64,000 nt of DNA from positions 91,864,756 to 91,928,755 of the forward strand of contig CM060731.1 of NCBI GenBank assembly GCA_030704615.1, given 5' to 3'. The notes beneath the pieces are model-generated. The model ran no database searches and was not told the DNA's origin. It saw only the letters and a list, made by a program, of their open reading frames with translations. The position numbers and the translations under genes are program-made. The stretch is from Takakia lepidozioides. Its lineage: Eukaryota > Streptophyta > Takakiopsida > Takakiales > Takakiaceae. Positions 48,029 to 59,001 of this stretch are shown one piece after another. Positions within the stretch are counted from its first letter, which is position 1. Each line of letters opens with the position of its first letter.

Positions 48029-49007
48029 GTTAGAGGACTGTCTGGGACTTAGACACTTATACGGGATCTGTAGGGGGTACCCTTAATTTTTGCACAGACT
48101 GAGACCAACAGAGCCTTAGGGGTGACAGCAGCACACTTTAAAAGGGGGGTTACACAGTCCCGTCACAGCCAACACAGCCGTTCCACAGCCGACACAGCCA
48201 TCACAGCCGTCACAGTCGTCACAGCCGACACAGCCATCACAGCCAACACAGCCCATCACAGCCGACACAGCCACACAGCCAGTCACAGCCCGACACAGCC
48301 AAACACAGTTGCACAGCGAGTCACAGCCAGTCACAGCTTGACACAGCTGTCACGACCATAGCGAAAGGGAGAGCAGGACAGGGAACGACTGTGGGAACAA
48401 CACCTGCAAATGGAACATGTTAGTTCACGGACGACGGTTAGTGAGGGAAACGGTTAGAGCCACGGGTAGGAAGATAAAGGGAGAAGCAAAGAGGAAGAAG
48501 GGGGGGGGATCAATCTTGGAAGCATTCACGAGGGGGGGAATTTGTGGTCATGGATGAGAGGGGAGGGGAACGGGCGAGAGAGCAGAACGAACGAGCAAGC
48601 ATGGAGAGCACGGGAAGGAGGAGAGATGATTAGTAAATGCTTGTTATATGCAAAGCTGTAGTGATATTGTAGAGGAGATTAGAGACACAATGGCTTCGGC
48701 CTGATACCTGATAAATCATAATCTGATACTTATACGATACATCACACTGTGTAGAGAGATCTGAGTGAAGCTGTGGAATGAATGGATGAGTTGATGAGCA
48801 AACTGATACTTCACTTATCAATATAAGGTAGCTAGCTAACATGAATGCGGAAAGGAAAACAAATAGGAAACACCCCCATGATACACTAGCTGTAGGTCAT
48901 GACTGATTGTTCTGAGCGGGCTGAGTACTTAGAGATTTCCAACTCTTCTATCTTGGAGTTTCCGCCTCGGATAGCGAAAGGGATGGGTGAGTAAAAGCCC
49001 CGCGACA
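48029..49007 (+). repeat. 3' LTR
   Basis: tgttagaggactgtctggg to ccccgcgaca, matching the 5' LTR end to end, with the cagcc minisatellite at 48,163-48,360 slightly shorter than in the 5' copy. Confidence 0.95.
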
Positions 49008-50384
49008 ACACCACTAAATGTGCTTTCCCATTTATACCGTCGTGACACATAAAAAAAAACTTGTGTACACCAAGTCTATATCCATGCAACAAAATCACTC
49101 TCCAATTGTTGGGGCTTATGTCATGGGAAGAAGGAAAGAGGGGACGCACAAACAGGCATTTGAATATCATCCGGCACAGAGGTTATGGCCAGACGCCCTC
49201 CAGATACGAGCATGTCCCCTTATAAACCTCCTGAGAGTTAGCCTTCTGGAATTGACATGAGTCTTCACCTTGTAAGTTAGTGCACTTCAGATTCATCTGC
49301 TTCATCTGTATTCTCTAAGGCTTTTTGCGGACTGGTCCCAACTCCAGACATTTCCCCTCGGATCCTGGTAGGCTTCGACCCACACGTTTTTCTGCACGAT
49401 GCCATTCAGTTCTGACTGAGTGATTTTTGCAAATAGTGAATGGACGGTAACGACATCCAACCTTGTCTTTCAAAGAAACTCACCATGAAATGATGTGAAA
49501 GAATTCAGGCACAATCTACACAAGCCAAAGCTGATTGCCGTATTCAAAACAAAAGCGAGAGCGATAGCGAACGGCGTTAACGACAATCACAAAGATAACG
49601 ACCTGCCGGATCGGTGTTGTGTAATGACATATATGTGTAACTGATTGGCGGCAACGACATTCAGTATTTTAGGGCGGACAATAAGTGCAGATTATTCAAT
49701 TGTGTGGCCAGCATGGCAAGGCAATCAGACAGACTGTATGGTCTGAACTGATTGACAAAATGCCAACCCTCACTCTCTCTTCAAACACATAGGTACATAA
49801 ATCTCATGAGGAGAATCGAATGGCGTTAACGACGCTCGCAATTCAGTAGTTCCTGCTAAAGAATGGAAGAGGAAGGACTCCTTGAAAGGCAATCAGACAG
49901 ACTGTATGATCTGAACACAGTGAATGACTGTACCAATAGTCACCAACTCATTGTGCGTAAACCCTTCGCAGAGGAGTAGAAAGCAAATCACCTTTGTGAT
50001 GGTCGGTAGCGACAATCCCTGTCTGGGACATTCCACTCAATCTCTACGCATATCTTCAACAATGAAATGTAAGTTAGATAAAACTTACTGGCACCTTCTT
50101 AGGTTTTGAAATTTGATCCCCTTCTGCAGCTTTCCTCTTCCCTCTCACATCTGCTGGAATTTCTGTCTGCGCTAGGGTTTCTGGACCTTCTCCGGTTCGG
50201 CGTTCCGCGTGCTTCCACCTCCTTCAGTGTCCCTGCGAATCATCTCTGCCTCCACAGGCTGGCGCACTCTTATCGCCGACTGTGTCACAGCCGCTGCCTC
50301 AGTCTCCGTCTGCTCTTGTGAATCAGTCTCCGCGTTCACCTGCTGCCTTGGCCCTGTGTTCTCCAACAAACGACGCCTCGTCAT
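49008..50384 (-). pseudogene. ParB-like / methyltransferase-like gene, copy 2, 5' part
   Basis: The start is taken as ATG at 50,384 (MTRRRLLEN). The first exon runs to a gtaagt donor at about 50,088, reading a charged Gln/Glu/Arg-rich N-terminus and, after a frame change near 50,190, EIPADVRGKRKAAEGDQ. A short exon begins at 49,391 (KNVWVEAYQDPRGNVWSWDQ). Another begins at about 49,262 and runs into the retrotransposon border, ending HDGINGKAHLVV. Removing the element and one target duplication joins this in frame to SPEISDNWDECW at 35,828. Frame changes near 50,190 and within 49,260-49,150 show decay. Intron 49,392-50,088 contains the same type of palindrome as the downstream intron. Confidence 0.65.
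49437..50020. repeat. intronic palindrome-like motifs
   Basis: Diverged relatives of the 33.6-34.4 kb hairpins: core cg(g/t)taacgac or cggcaacgac flanked by partly paired gaatgg/ccattc-type arms at 49,437, 49,569, 49,641, 49,817 and 49,998. A second repeat, aaggcaatcagacagactgt, occurs at 49,719 and 49,888. Confidence 0.7.
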
Positions 50385-51232
50385 TTGCTCTCTTGCTCTG
50401 CGTCTCTCTCTAAGGGAAGTAAAATAAAGAGACTTTCTTCTCTTTCGTATTCTAGAAGGAACCCTCTCCAGCTTGACTACCACTCTCCCTCTAAGCGCGA
50501 AAAGTAGAAAAACGCAGTGACTCCCGATTTCTTGCGGGATTGCCTGCGTTCTTGCGTGTCTCTAGAAGCATCGGATTCCCTCTCGCGTGACCGTTACACA
50601 TAGTCGTTCCCTTTAGTGCACATGCCAGCAATTGGTGTACAGCTGTTCGTATTCAGTTATGGATGTCTGACGTGTGTCGCCCAAAAAAAACGGCGTGTTC
50701 TTTATTAGAACGGTTTCAATATTTAAAAATAACAGCGAATCCCAGAAATTTTGGCGCAGTCTTACACAAATAAATGTAAATGAACGAGAGTTTGATGACA
50801 AATCTTGGAATATCATACACGGTCATCCTTGTTAGCCAAACCCCACGTTCGTTTCACATTTGGAACTTTCCAGGTGCGCATGATCATTGGTAGTAGTATA
50901 AGATACATTTACTTAATCTGCAATCCCATTCTCAGATCCTGTGGCATGCTTCCAGGAAGTCGGTTTTGTTTTTGGGTTTATTGATGAGGTTCTGGTTAAC
51001 GGTTTACAGCTGCCGACACTGCCCTAGGGATACTCTGACCACTGGGCCCACAAGAAAAGTAATTAAAATGGACGGCTGCATATCTGGAAAGAATAACATA
51101 ATATGCACAGTCGTTATCTGAGCTTCCTCCGCCATATTCTCTGCTCATTCTTCTTCAACTGTGTTCTGGAGACATCAGTAAACCGATTTACACTAGATCT
51201 GCGATAGCAAGGTACAAACGTACGCGAGGAAG
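50385..51232. other. spacer between divergent gene starts, no gene seen
   Basis: This lies between the minus-strand start at 50,384 and the plus-strand start at 51,233 and may hold both promoters. No TATA box stands out. Confidence 0.4.
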
Positions 51233-54200
51233 ATGGCTTCCTCTGAAGCGGAGTTCTTCTCTGACGACAAACCAGTGCCGTTCTCCCAGGAAGTCCTTGA
51301 CAATGGATTTGCAATTGTTCTGGAACATGTCTTGGCTACCCGTTTTCAGCTGCAGAATGGCTCCATCTTTTTGGAGAAAGAGGTGTACGATCTTAAAGGG
51401 AAGTTGTTGAAATATTCTTTCCAAAACCGTGATGAGACGGCTCATATCAGCCAGTGGAGAGTGCGTCCTGGTCGATACAGAGTACTTGGAGAGCCTCGGC
51501 GAAAGTCCCTTGGGTCATATGTGACGCCCGGGACTGCTGCTTCGGTCGTTGAAGACAAGAGGGAGGTGGTGGTGAAAAAGAACAGACGTCCTCCACTCCA
51601 ATCGTTGAGCTTTTGGATTCTTCCGATGATGACATAAGTGAAATTCCAAATCCAGTCCTTCCTACTGTGGTTGGAGAAGCTGATGAAGAAGAGATTTGTA
51701 GTGTCATTCCAAAATTGCGGGCGATGGAGGAATGGCTGGATTCAAAAGTGAGTTGCGGGGAATTGATTGGGAATCTTTGAAGCAGGTGCCTGTGAAGTTC
51801 TTGCCGGAGACTTTTGATGGCGATATCCTATTCGAGCTGCCTCCTCCTCCGCGAGTTGGAGGTGTAACAAATCATGATGCATGGAATGGACAAGAAACAC
51901 GACGGGCACCCGTGGTGCAGAACAAAAACATCCAATATTCAGAATGATGACAAGCTTGTTTTCAGGAGGACAGTTTGCAATGGACACCTTAGGTGTGATA
52001 ATTTGAATTGCAGACACTTTCTTCAGTCTGGGGTTCATAATCAAAGCGAATGGGAGGGTCTGGCGGAAAATCCATTTCAGCCTGGGACTGCCCCCCTCCA
52101 CCGGCAAACACTTTCGTCTGCAAATTCTGCAAACTTGTGCCATCCTGTTTGGCGCTCTGCGGAGCGAATGTACTATGTTGTCCACCGTTTGAATACAATG
52201 ACGAGAGCTTGTGTGCATTTTGGATTCCATAACCATCCTGTCTCGAAGGGGGATTACAGGGAGAGTGTTGAGACAGTATCGAGGTTGATCAAACAGGAGT
52301 TCGGGAGAAACCCATCCGCAACAACATCTGCAATTGCTCTTGGCGCAAGCAAGTCCTTCTTGGAAAGCCATATTTTGAGTGAAGGGATTCTGTGGGGACT
52401 AAACTTGACGGTGCAGCATTGGACCTGGTCATGGATCATTTCTCCACTTTAAGTTCACCTAACATTCGGCATCAGATCAATGCATTGAGAATGGGCTCTG
52501 GGATCAGAGGCTACATAGACAATATTTTGGAATTGAAACGAGTGAGCAAGTACGATTACATCCAGGACAATGTATCCCAGGTCAAGGTGCCATCAAAGTT
52601 TTTCTTTTCAAAATGTCGACTGTTGGGGAGGGCAGTGGGGTTAGCCTCGTGAAGCGGATGCAGAAGACTGGGGACTTGCAGAACTGTTTTCTTATGTTTG
52701 ATCATGTGAAACGAGTGAAGGATTGGACGACAATGGCTTGTCATGTCTACGATCCAGTGTACCAACGAGTTATGACAATTGCAGTTTGTGACATGCAATC
52801 CGAGGATATGGAATCCCAGAAGCTCATGTGGAATTCCCTGATACGTGTCATGGGCTGCCATGGGCTGCCATCTCCAAATTTCGCAGGTTTCATGGCGGAT
52901 AGTGCTCAAGCAAATTTCAATGCTGTTCGTATTGTCTTCGGATCGGGCGACCCAAAAGTGCCTATGCCAGGAAGAGAGCGTACATGTCTATTCCATTGGA
53001 CACAATCTCTGGAAAAACATACAAAGTCGGACATCAAACCAGAGATGCAGACTCAGCACCGTAAATTGTGCAAAGAGTACAAGATGCTAGAACAATGAAG
53101 GAGGCGGACACTTTGTTCCAGACAATTCGTGCCTGGTGGTTCTCTTCTGAGCTGCATCACTTGAGAGTATGAGAGCATTGGAAGATTGGCTGGCGTTTTG
53201 GCACTTCCGGTATAGACAGTGGGAAGCAGCCATGACAATGGTACGAGGCTTCTATTTCATGCTTTATTCATACATTTGCTTTCCATATTTTTGACTCATT
53301 GCTTTCTTTATGTTGTTTTCCTGTGCACTATTCTGAAGTGTGGTTATCCTCTTGCAGAACATGTCCATTGAGGAAATGGCGGACATGCCATCTTGCAATT
53401 TGGCAGAAACTGTGCACAACGCATGGTTGCAGCAGTCTGGGAAACGAGGTCGGGATTTGTATGTGGCAACAACAGATGATTTGATACGTGCCTTGCAACA
53501 ACAACCCGATACCGTGATTTCTTACGAGGTGGGGTTGGTGGCAAGGGTCCGGACAAATGGGAGTTGATGTTGCGTGCTGCAAACAGATCTGGGGATCCAA
53601 TCAAGATAGCACGGGCGGTGAGCATGTATGCCCAGGGAACGCCACTTGTTTCTAGAGTTCCACATCTTGAAGGGGAGGAGAGATTCGGCTCCTGTAAGAG
53701 GAAATTGAACACTCCACCTGGTTCGGATTCAGATTCCCACAGGGCAGACCGTGATAACTTCTCGAAGCCTCATGTTCCCCTGCATGACAGCTCCATGTCC
53801 GGAACCTCCATTGTGGAGGAACCTCCAACACGACGGCAAGCTCCAGCATCAAACAGTGCCACTGAAATGGTGCAGGAGAGAAACAACCCCCTTGATGTGC
53901 TTGAGTCCGCATGCCCCGACCACGTTTGGCACATAGAACGCACAAGTGTAGGGTCTCGTGTGAAATGTACAGCGATCAGGGCAACTAATTTCGAGAAGTG
54001 CACTTCATCTATATCCAGAGGTGGTGCCCGAACTCCTGCTCCGACTTTCACGGGCTTGATGCGTCCATACGGTCAACCAGAAGCCAAGAACCACAAGTTC
54101 TGGTTCTGCGCAGATGATTGTGCCAGATGTGTACATGGAACTGTGCGTCCTTCCGTAGTGATGAAGCCAACTCCTCCAACCGTTTGGCCCGTGAAGGTGG

Positions 54201-54814
54201 GAACACATCTCAGCTTTCAGGAGATTGAAATGCTGGAGGAGGCAGGTTTTTCCCTTGCGAGACAACCCCAACTCCATGCATGTGCTACTACTTCTGCGTC
54301 CTCCCGGTCCCCCGGCAAATCCTGACTTGTGGCCAACCAAACGAGATGGAAAGCTCGTTCGGCGTTTCCCTCCAACGCTGAACACTTTGGCAAAGTGGAG
54401 TCCGCAAGAATGCTCCAAGCTCGTGTTGGAAGCACCACGGAAGTACCCGATCCAGGATATGGTCGGGTATTCACAATCATCACTTCCACATCTGCTGTTC
54501 ATGACAGGACCTACGACATCACGGTTTCCAATTTCCCTTGCACATGTCCTGATTTTGTGAATATGCTATCAACCAGTTTGGGCAAGAGAGGTAAATTCAT
54601 ACCCTGCAAACATTTGTATTTCATATTTTTGAGGAGGATGGTTTGCGATCCCAAACGTGACAACTTCATTCACCAGGCCACTATGAGTTTCAACGAGGTC
54701 GATACTCTTTGCAGCGGGATACAACACATGGGTAGCATGAACTATGTAATGTGGTATGTGGATGACCATGATTTGAAATGTGTAATTCACATCAATTCGT
54801 CGGCTGTGCAATGA
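51233..54814 (+). pseudogene. MULE-type transposase-like protein with zinc module and SWIM finger (broken)
   Basis: The start ATG at 51,233 opens an acidic N-terminal domain. Next is a Cys/His module: CNGHLRCDNLNCRHF, FVCKFCKLVPSC, then ACVHFGFHNHPV, as in FLYWCH/GCM-like zinc ends of MULE transposases. The DDE-like core has VYQRVMTIAVCDMQ, FAGFMADSAQANF and CLFHWTQSLEKH at 52,690-53,030. A normal GT-AG intron lies at 53,241-53,357. After a Ser/Pro-rich spacer, FPCTCPDF ... IPCKHLYF at about 54,536-54,620 is a SWIM (CxCx(n)CxH) finger. Frame changes occur near 51,625, 51,950, 52,080, 52,420, 53,090, 53,565 and 54,320. No terminal inverted repeats were identified, so a domesticated host relative is possible, but the decay argues for a dead transposon. 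Confidence 0.75.
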
Positions 54815-55194
54815 TATGGCCTCCAACTATACGGAGTGAGCTCTGAGTGACAACTTTTAGGTAGTGCACATTTGTCATTGCACCGTTCGAAGTCTACATG
54901 TCTTGCTGTCGCTATGCACTACAATCATCTTTTGAAGATGATCCTAACTCTCATTGTTATTTGAGGAGGGAGGAAGGTCTTCCCGTGGCAGCCTTTATGG
55001 CGCACACTTTGTGAGGATATTTTGTCGTCCTCGTAATTGTAAAAGTGAAACAAGCATTTGTAATTGCACAATGTTGGATGCTGCAATTGTAGGCCTCAAT
55101 GCTCGTCTTGATTCTATTTAGGCAAGATTCCCTGCATTAATTCCACGGTCATCCATGGTTATAGGCGGCGCATGTTAATGCTGACGTGGCAGAT

Positions 55195-55385
55195 GACGGA
55201 CAGTGCCATGTCATCATTTACCGCCACATCAGCATGCTGACATGACGCTCACGCCACGTCAGCGTGTGTGCAGGCTCACGCCACGTCACTGGCGTGAGCG
55301 TACGCTCACGCCACGTCACTCCTGCGTGAGCGTACACTCGCGCGCTCACGCGCAACGCTCACGCCATTGCGTCGTTGGATATTGT
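55195..55385. repeat. GCTCACGCCACGTCA cluster
   Basis: Five or more copies of (g)ctcacgccacgtca and the inverted gcgtgagcgtac, with cgcgctcacgcgcaacgctcacgcc at the end. It is the same word family as 30,625-30,740. 54,815-55,500 otherwise holds no gene. Confidence 0.8.
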
Positions 55386-55500
55386 CAACCATTAATGCAC
55401 CCCATTAACAATTGCATACTGAATTTAAAGTTCGTGTTAGACAGAGTCATGTTAGGTCCCGAAGGCGCCGCCTAGCTCCAAGGGTGCTGCTAGTGGGAAT

Positions 55501-56863
55501 GATGACCAGCAAGACCACCAGTGTTTCTTCTATGGTGAGGCTGGGTTGATGACCAGCAGACCATAGGAGTGTTTGCGGTGGATGCAGGTATAGGTGCAGG
55601 TTTATGTTACGAACCTAGCAGTCTAAGCCATAAGCCGCAACAGGTTCTCTACCCGGTTACCGTGTTGATAGGGGGATTAGAGACAGGTTGACAGCCGGTT
55701 GGGTTGTGAGTTTTCATCACGGAGGTGTCACCAGTTGCTGAGGGGAGTGCCGGTACAAGCACCAGCAATACTAGTGGGTATACAAGACGAGGTGTGCGGT
55801 TTAGGCCACGTTCACCTTCAGTGTCTTCTGAGGAAGATTCAGACTCGGAATCACGAGGATTCTCGCCAAGTGTGCAAGCCATTTCCGTGCCATTGTTGTG
55901 GGACACGATGGAGGAGATGTATAGAGCTACCAAGGGGCCACGTAGGTACTCTAGAGCTGTGGGCACCATCGAGCTTGATGACTTCATACATGAGTTTGAT
56001 AATTGGTGTGCTTTGCAGCAGATGCGCAATCCACAACTGTTTACGCCCTTTATGGCGTAGAAGGGGCTATTCCAGCACCTTGAGGGCTCGCCCATAGATG
56101 ATTACCATGAGTTTAGGCGGGGACATGAGGTACAAATTGAGGAGTGGCGACAATATTGGTCACCTAATTATGTCTCTATCACTAGAGGCACAGTGACAAG
56201 ATCCACGATAACCACACCAGCAGCTACACCAGCAGCTTCTGCAAGTAGCAGTGGAACAAGTGGATCAGGAGCTGGGACATCCACTCCAGCTCCTGCCGCA
56301 GCATCAACACCTATACTGCTTGCCTTCAACCTGGTTGTGGAGTTCTTCCAAGAGTTGAGAAGGAACAACCAGGGGGTGAGGACAGAGAAGTTGCGGAGCT
56401 TGCAAGAGTTCCAGCGCAAGCCTACTGAGAGTTTGCGGGAGGCTTACACTCGCATGAGGCATTTGATAAGTATAACCCAAGGGGTTACAGAAGCTCAGGC
56501 AGTCCAAATTTGGTATGGGATTTTGGACAAGGAGCTTAGGGTACAAGTGGCCCAAACCCACCTTAGCAAATGTGTTTTTGCTGGCAGAGTAGATAGAGCT
56601 CAATATGGTGGAGGAGCGTGTGGTTATGGTGGGACTTGGCAAGGAGACACAACGAAGTGGTGCTCTTAGCCAACAACAACCACTACCCCAACGCGGCAAC
56701 AAGGGGGCTCAGACGAAGCCCATGGAAGGTCAGAGAGGATCTCAGATGCAGAGGTCTCTTCCTTCATTCTCAGGCCAGCAACAGCCGAGTGTGTCATGTT
56801 GGGATTGTAGAGGACCATATGTGAAGGATTGCCCAGAGAGAGGCAAAGGGTCGGCAAATGCTA
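55501..56863 (+). pseudogene. truncated Ty3/gypsy gag, copy A
   Basis: Leader gatgaccagcaagaccacca matches 61,659 onwards. The frame at about 55,725-56,060 reads LLWDTMEEMYRATKGPRRYS and QQMRNPQLFTPFM. After a stop at 56,058, the frame 56,193-56,590 reads VVEFFQELRRNNQGVRTEK, REAYTRMRHLISITQGVTEAQ and WYGILDKELR, a retrotransposon gag capsid region. A single zinc-knuckle-like CWDCRGPYVKDCP ends at about 56,838. Similarity to copy B (61,659 onward) stops near 56,863, where CACTAG satellite-type sequence begins. Confidence 0.8.
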
Positions 56864-56940
56864 CCCCACTATACCTACTCCCCGCCAACTCTACCCACAT
56901 TCTTACCGTCGTCTCTCATCACATCACTCCACAGTGCTGT

Positions 56941-57615
56941 CGTGCGCATACATATCGCTACACAACTACATCGCTGTCCAAAACCACACAACACATGTGC
57001 ACACCAAACACTAGTCTATCACTAGTCCACCACTAGTGCAGCCACTAGTCCATCACTAGGCCGCCACTAGTCCATCACAATGATAAGGAAAAGAATGATA
57101 CAAGCACACAAGCTTTCTCAAACTCACACACTTGCACATGAAAACATCACTCAAATATTAAGTCGAGCCAAGTGCACCCCACGCCATGGGGAATCCACAC
57201 TACGGCGCCATAGCTAGACGCGGTGAGGCTCAACTCGAGAAAGATGAGCCCACCATGATCTGCCGTGAAGATAACAATGCCAAGTGCCCAAACATATATT
57301 GGCCCCTGGATTGACACTTGGGTCAATCTCAAATGTCAATATATAAAAGCTAGCTATTTCCTAGCTAACTTCACACTAGTGGTAAAATAACTTGACAGCT
57401 ATTGTGCGCATACATATCGCTACACAACTACATCGCTGTCCAAAACCACACAACACATGTGCACACCAAACACTAGTCTATCACTAGTCCACCACTAGGC
57501 TGCCACTCCACCACTAGCTAGCACTAGGCTGCCACTAGCCACCACTAGTGCAGCCACTAGTCCAACCACTAGGCTACCACTAGCCACCACTAGTGCAACC
57601 ACTAGTCCATCACAA
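56941..57615. repeat. 95-bp direct duplication plus CACTAG satellite
   Basis: gtgcgcatacatatcgctac to the cactagtccaccactag run occurs at 56,941-57,035 and again at 57,403-57,498. Each is followed by imperfect 10-11-bp units of the form c(c/a)(a/t)ccactag(t/g)(c/g). The second satellite tract is the longer, to about 57,615. Confidence 0.85.
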
Positions 57616-57863
57616 TCGCCCCCCTAGCTGGCGTTAGGTCCCTCTAAGTCCAGGTAGCCACAAGATGTGATAGTGGCCATAGCCTCACTAAGTCCTCCAC
57701 CACTGTCCCTACTACAATCAATACCCGAGATCTCAGGCTCAAGTTCACAAGTTGCAAGATGGCGACTAACGATGGGGCAACTCTTGTACCCGGCCTCTTG
57801 ATCTATCGTGTCAAGTTAAATAAGCACAGTGTGAAAACAGCTAGAATAAAACTAGTTATTTGT

Positions 57864-57923
57864 ATTTAACACTTGGATTTAGGTCAAGTGTTAAATCAGG
57901 TGTCAAGTTTAGTTTGACACCTG
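57864..57923. repeat. two back-to-back perfect hairpins
   Basis: Arms atttaacacttg (57,864-57,875) and caagtgttaaat (57,885-57,896) enclose 9 bases. Immediately after, arms caggtgtcaa (57,897-57,906) and ttgacacctg (57,914-57,923) enclose 7 bases. No T-run or gene end is adjacent. Confidence 0.85.
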
Positions 57924-59001
57924 GTCTGTCTTATCTTCACGAGAGCGGCAGTCGCGCGGCTCATCTCTCTCGAGTTGAGCCTGCGCGACCGAGCTCCTGC
58001 ATTCTTCAGATCTGAGTGTGCTTATGATGGGAGTGTAGGTTGTTGTGGGGTGGAGTCTCCATAGCTTGGGGTGCCCCTGGCTCGACTATTATCTTAAAGA
58101 GTGATGTTGAGGGATTGCATATTTCTTGTGTTGAGAGTGTGTGTCCTTATCTAGTTTGGTTATCACTCGAGAGAGATGACTCTATCTAGTTTTCCAGTGC
58201 TAAGCTAGATATGATGTTTTTGTTTTTGTTAAGCACTATTGTAATATAGCTTGGCCACAGGGATCAGAACAGGAGGCTTGAGATGCTGCTGCGGTTTTTG
58301 TCAACCTGTGGTTATATCTAAGAGTGGGGTGTGTAGGCTGCGCTGCTGACTGCTTGGCTGGATGAGAGCCGTGCACCGCCGTAGGCAGGGAAGGCGTCAG
58401 CTGATCTGAAGAATCGAGTTGATTCTGCTGCCCGCACCAGCAAGAGGAATCTGGAGGATGGTACCGACCAGGCAGAGAATCTTGGCTCGACTATCCGACA
58501 GCAGGCTGAGAATCTGAAAGAAGTTGTCCTTGGCTCCACACCAAGGAGCGATGGCGAGGGAGCGAGGGAGCGATGGCGGTCTCGCTGCTGAGGCTGTGAC
58601 GCTGCGCGCCCCCTTCCCACGCTGACAACGCCTATGGCCCCTTCTTGCAGCCCGCGCTCTTCTCGAGGAGTACTGACGCAGTCGGTGATCGAGCATTCCA
58701 TCAGCTTGACCAGGGCGCATCTTATGGGGCTGTGTATGCGGTCTCAGACACTATCAGAAAGGGAAGACAAAGAAGAGGACCTGGAATTGGAGCCAACAGA
58801 AGTTTAGGAACTATCCGTGGTAAATATGATGACATGGGAATGCAAGAGAACTGGAAGAAACGACGGGTGAGTAAGCTGGGTGCACGACTGAAAGTGGGAG
58901 TTACCTGCTGGAGATGAGAGAAGCTTAATCTGTTTTAGAAGTCCATGGACGCCAGCTTGAAGGTCTAACACTGGTATTACAATACTGGTGTTGAACGGGC
59001 T
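57924..59001. other. spacer, no recognisable gene
   Basis: Overlapping frames on both strands at 58,320-58,920 are Arg/Ser-rich and none matches a family. The stretch immediately precedes the carrier pseudogene and could include unrelated 5' sequence. Confidence 0.35.

Larger units (their letters stand above)
35830..49007 (+). mobile_element. Ty3/gypsy LTR retrotransposon, 13.2 kb, inserted in an exon
   Basis: The element is bounded by near-identical direct LTRs (TGTTAG...GCGACA) and flanked by ACACT on the left and ACACC on the right, a 5-bp target duplication with one mismatch. Internal order is gag, protease, reverse transcriptase, RNase H, integrase, then about 4.5 kb of extra same-sense coding sequence. 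This order makes it Metaviridae (Ty3/gypsy). The RT word VFLDDFSVYS, the protease word VLIDGGSGVNIM and the added 3' ORFs are most like the Athila/Tat branch. Stops and frame changes occur throughout pol. It lies opposite in sense to the host gene. Confidence 0.95.
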
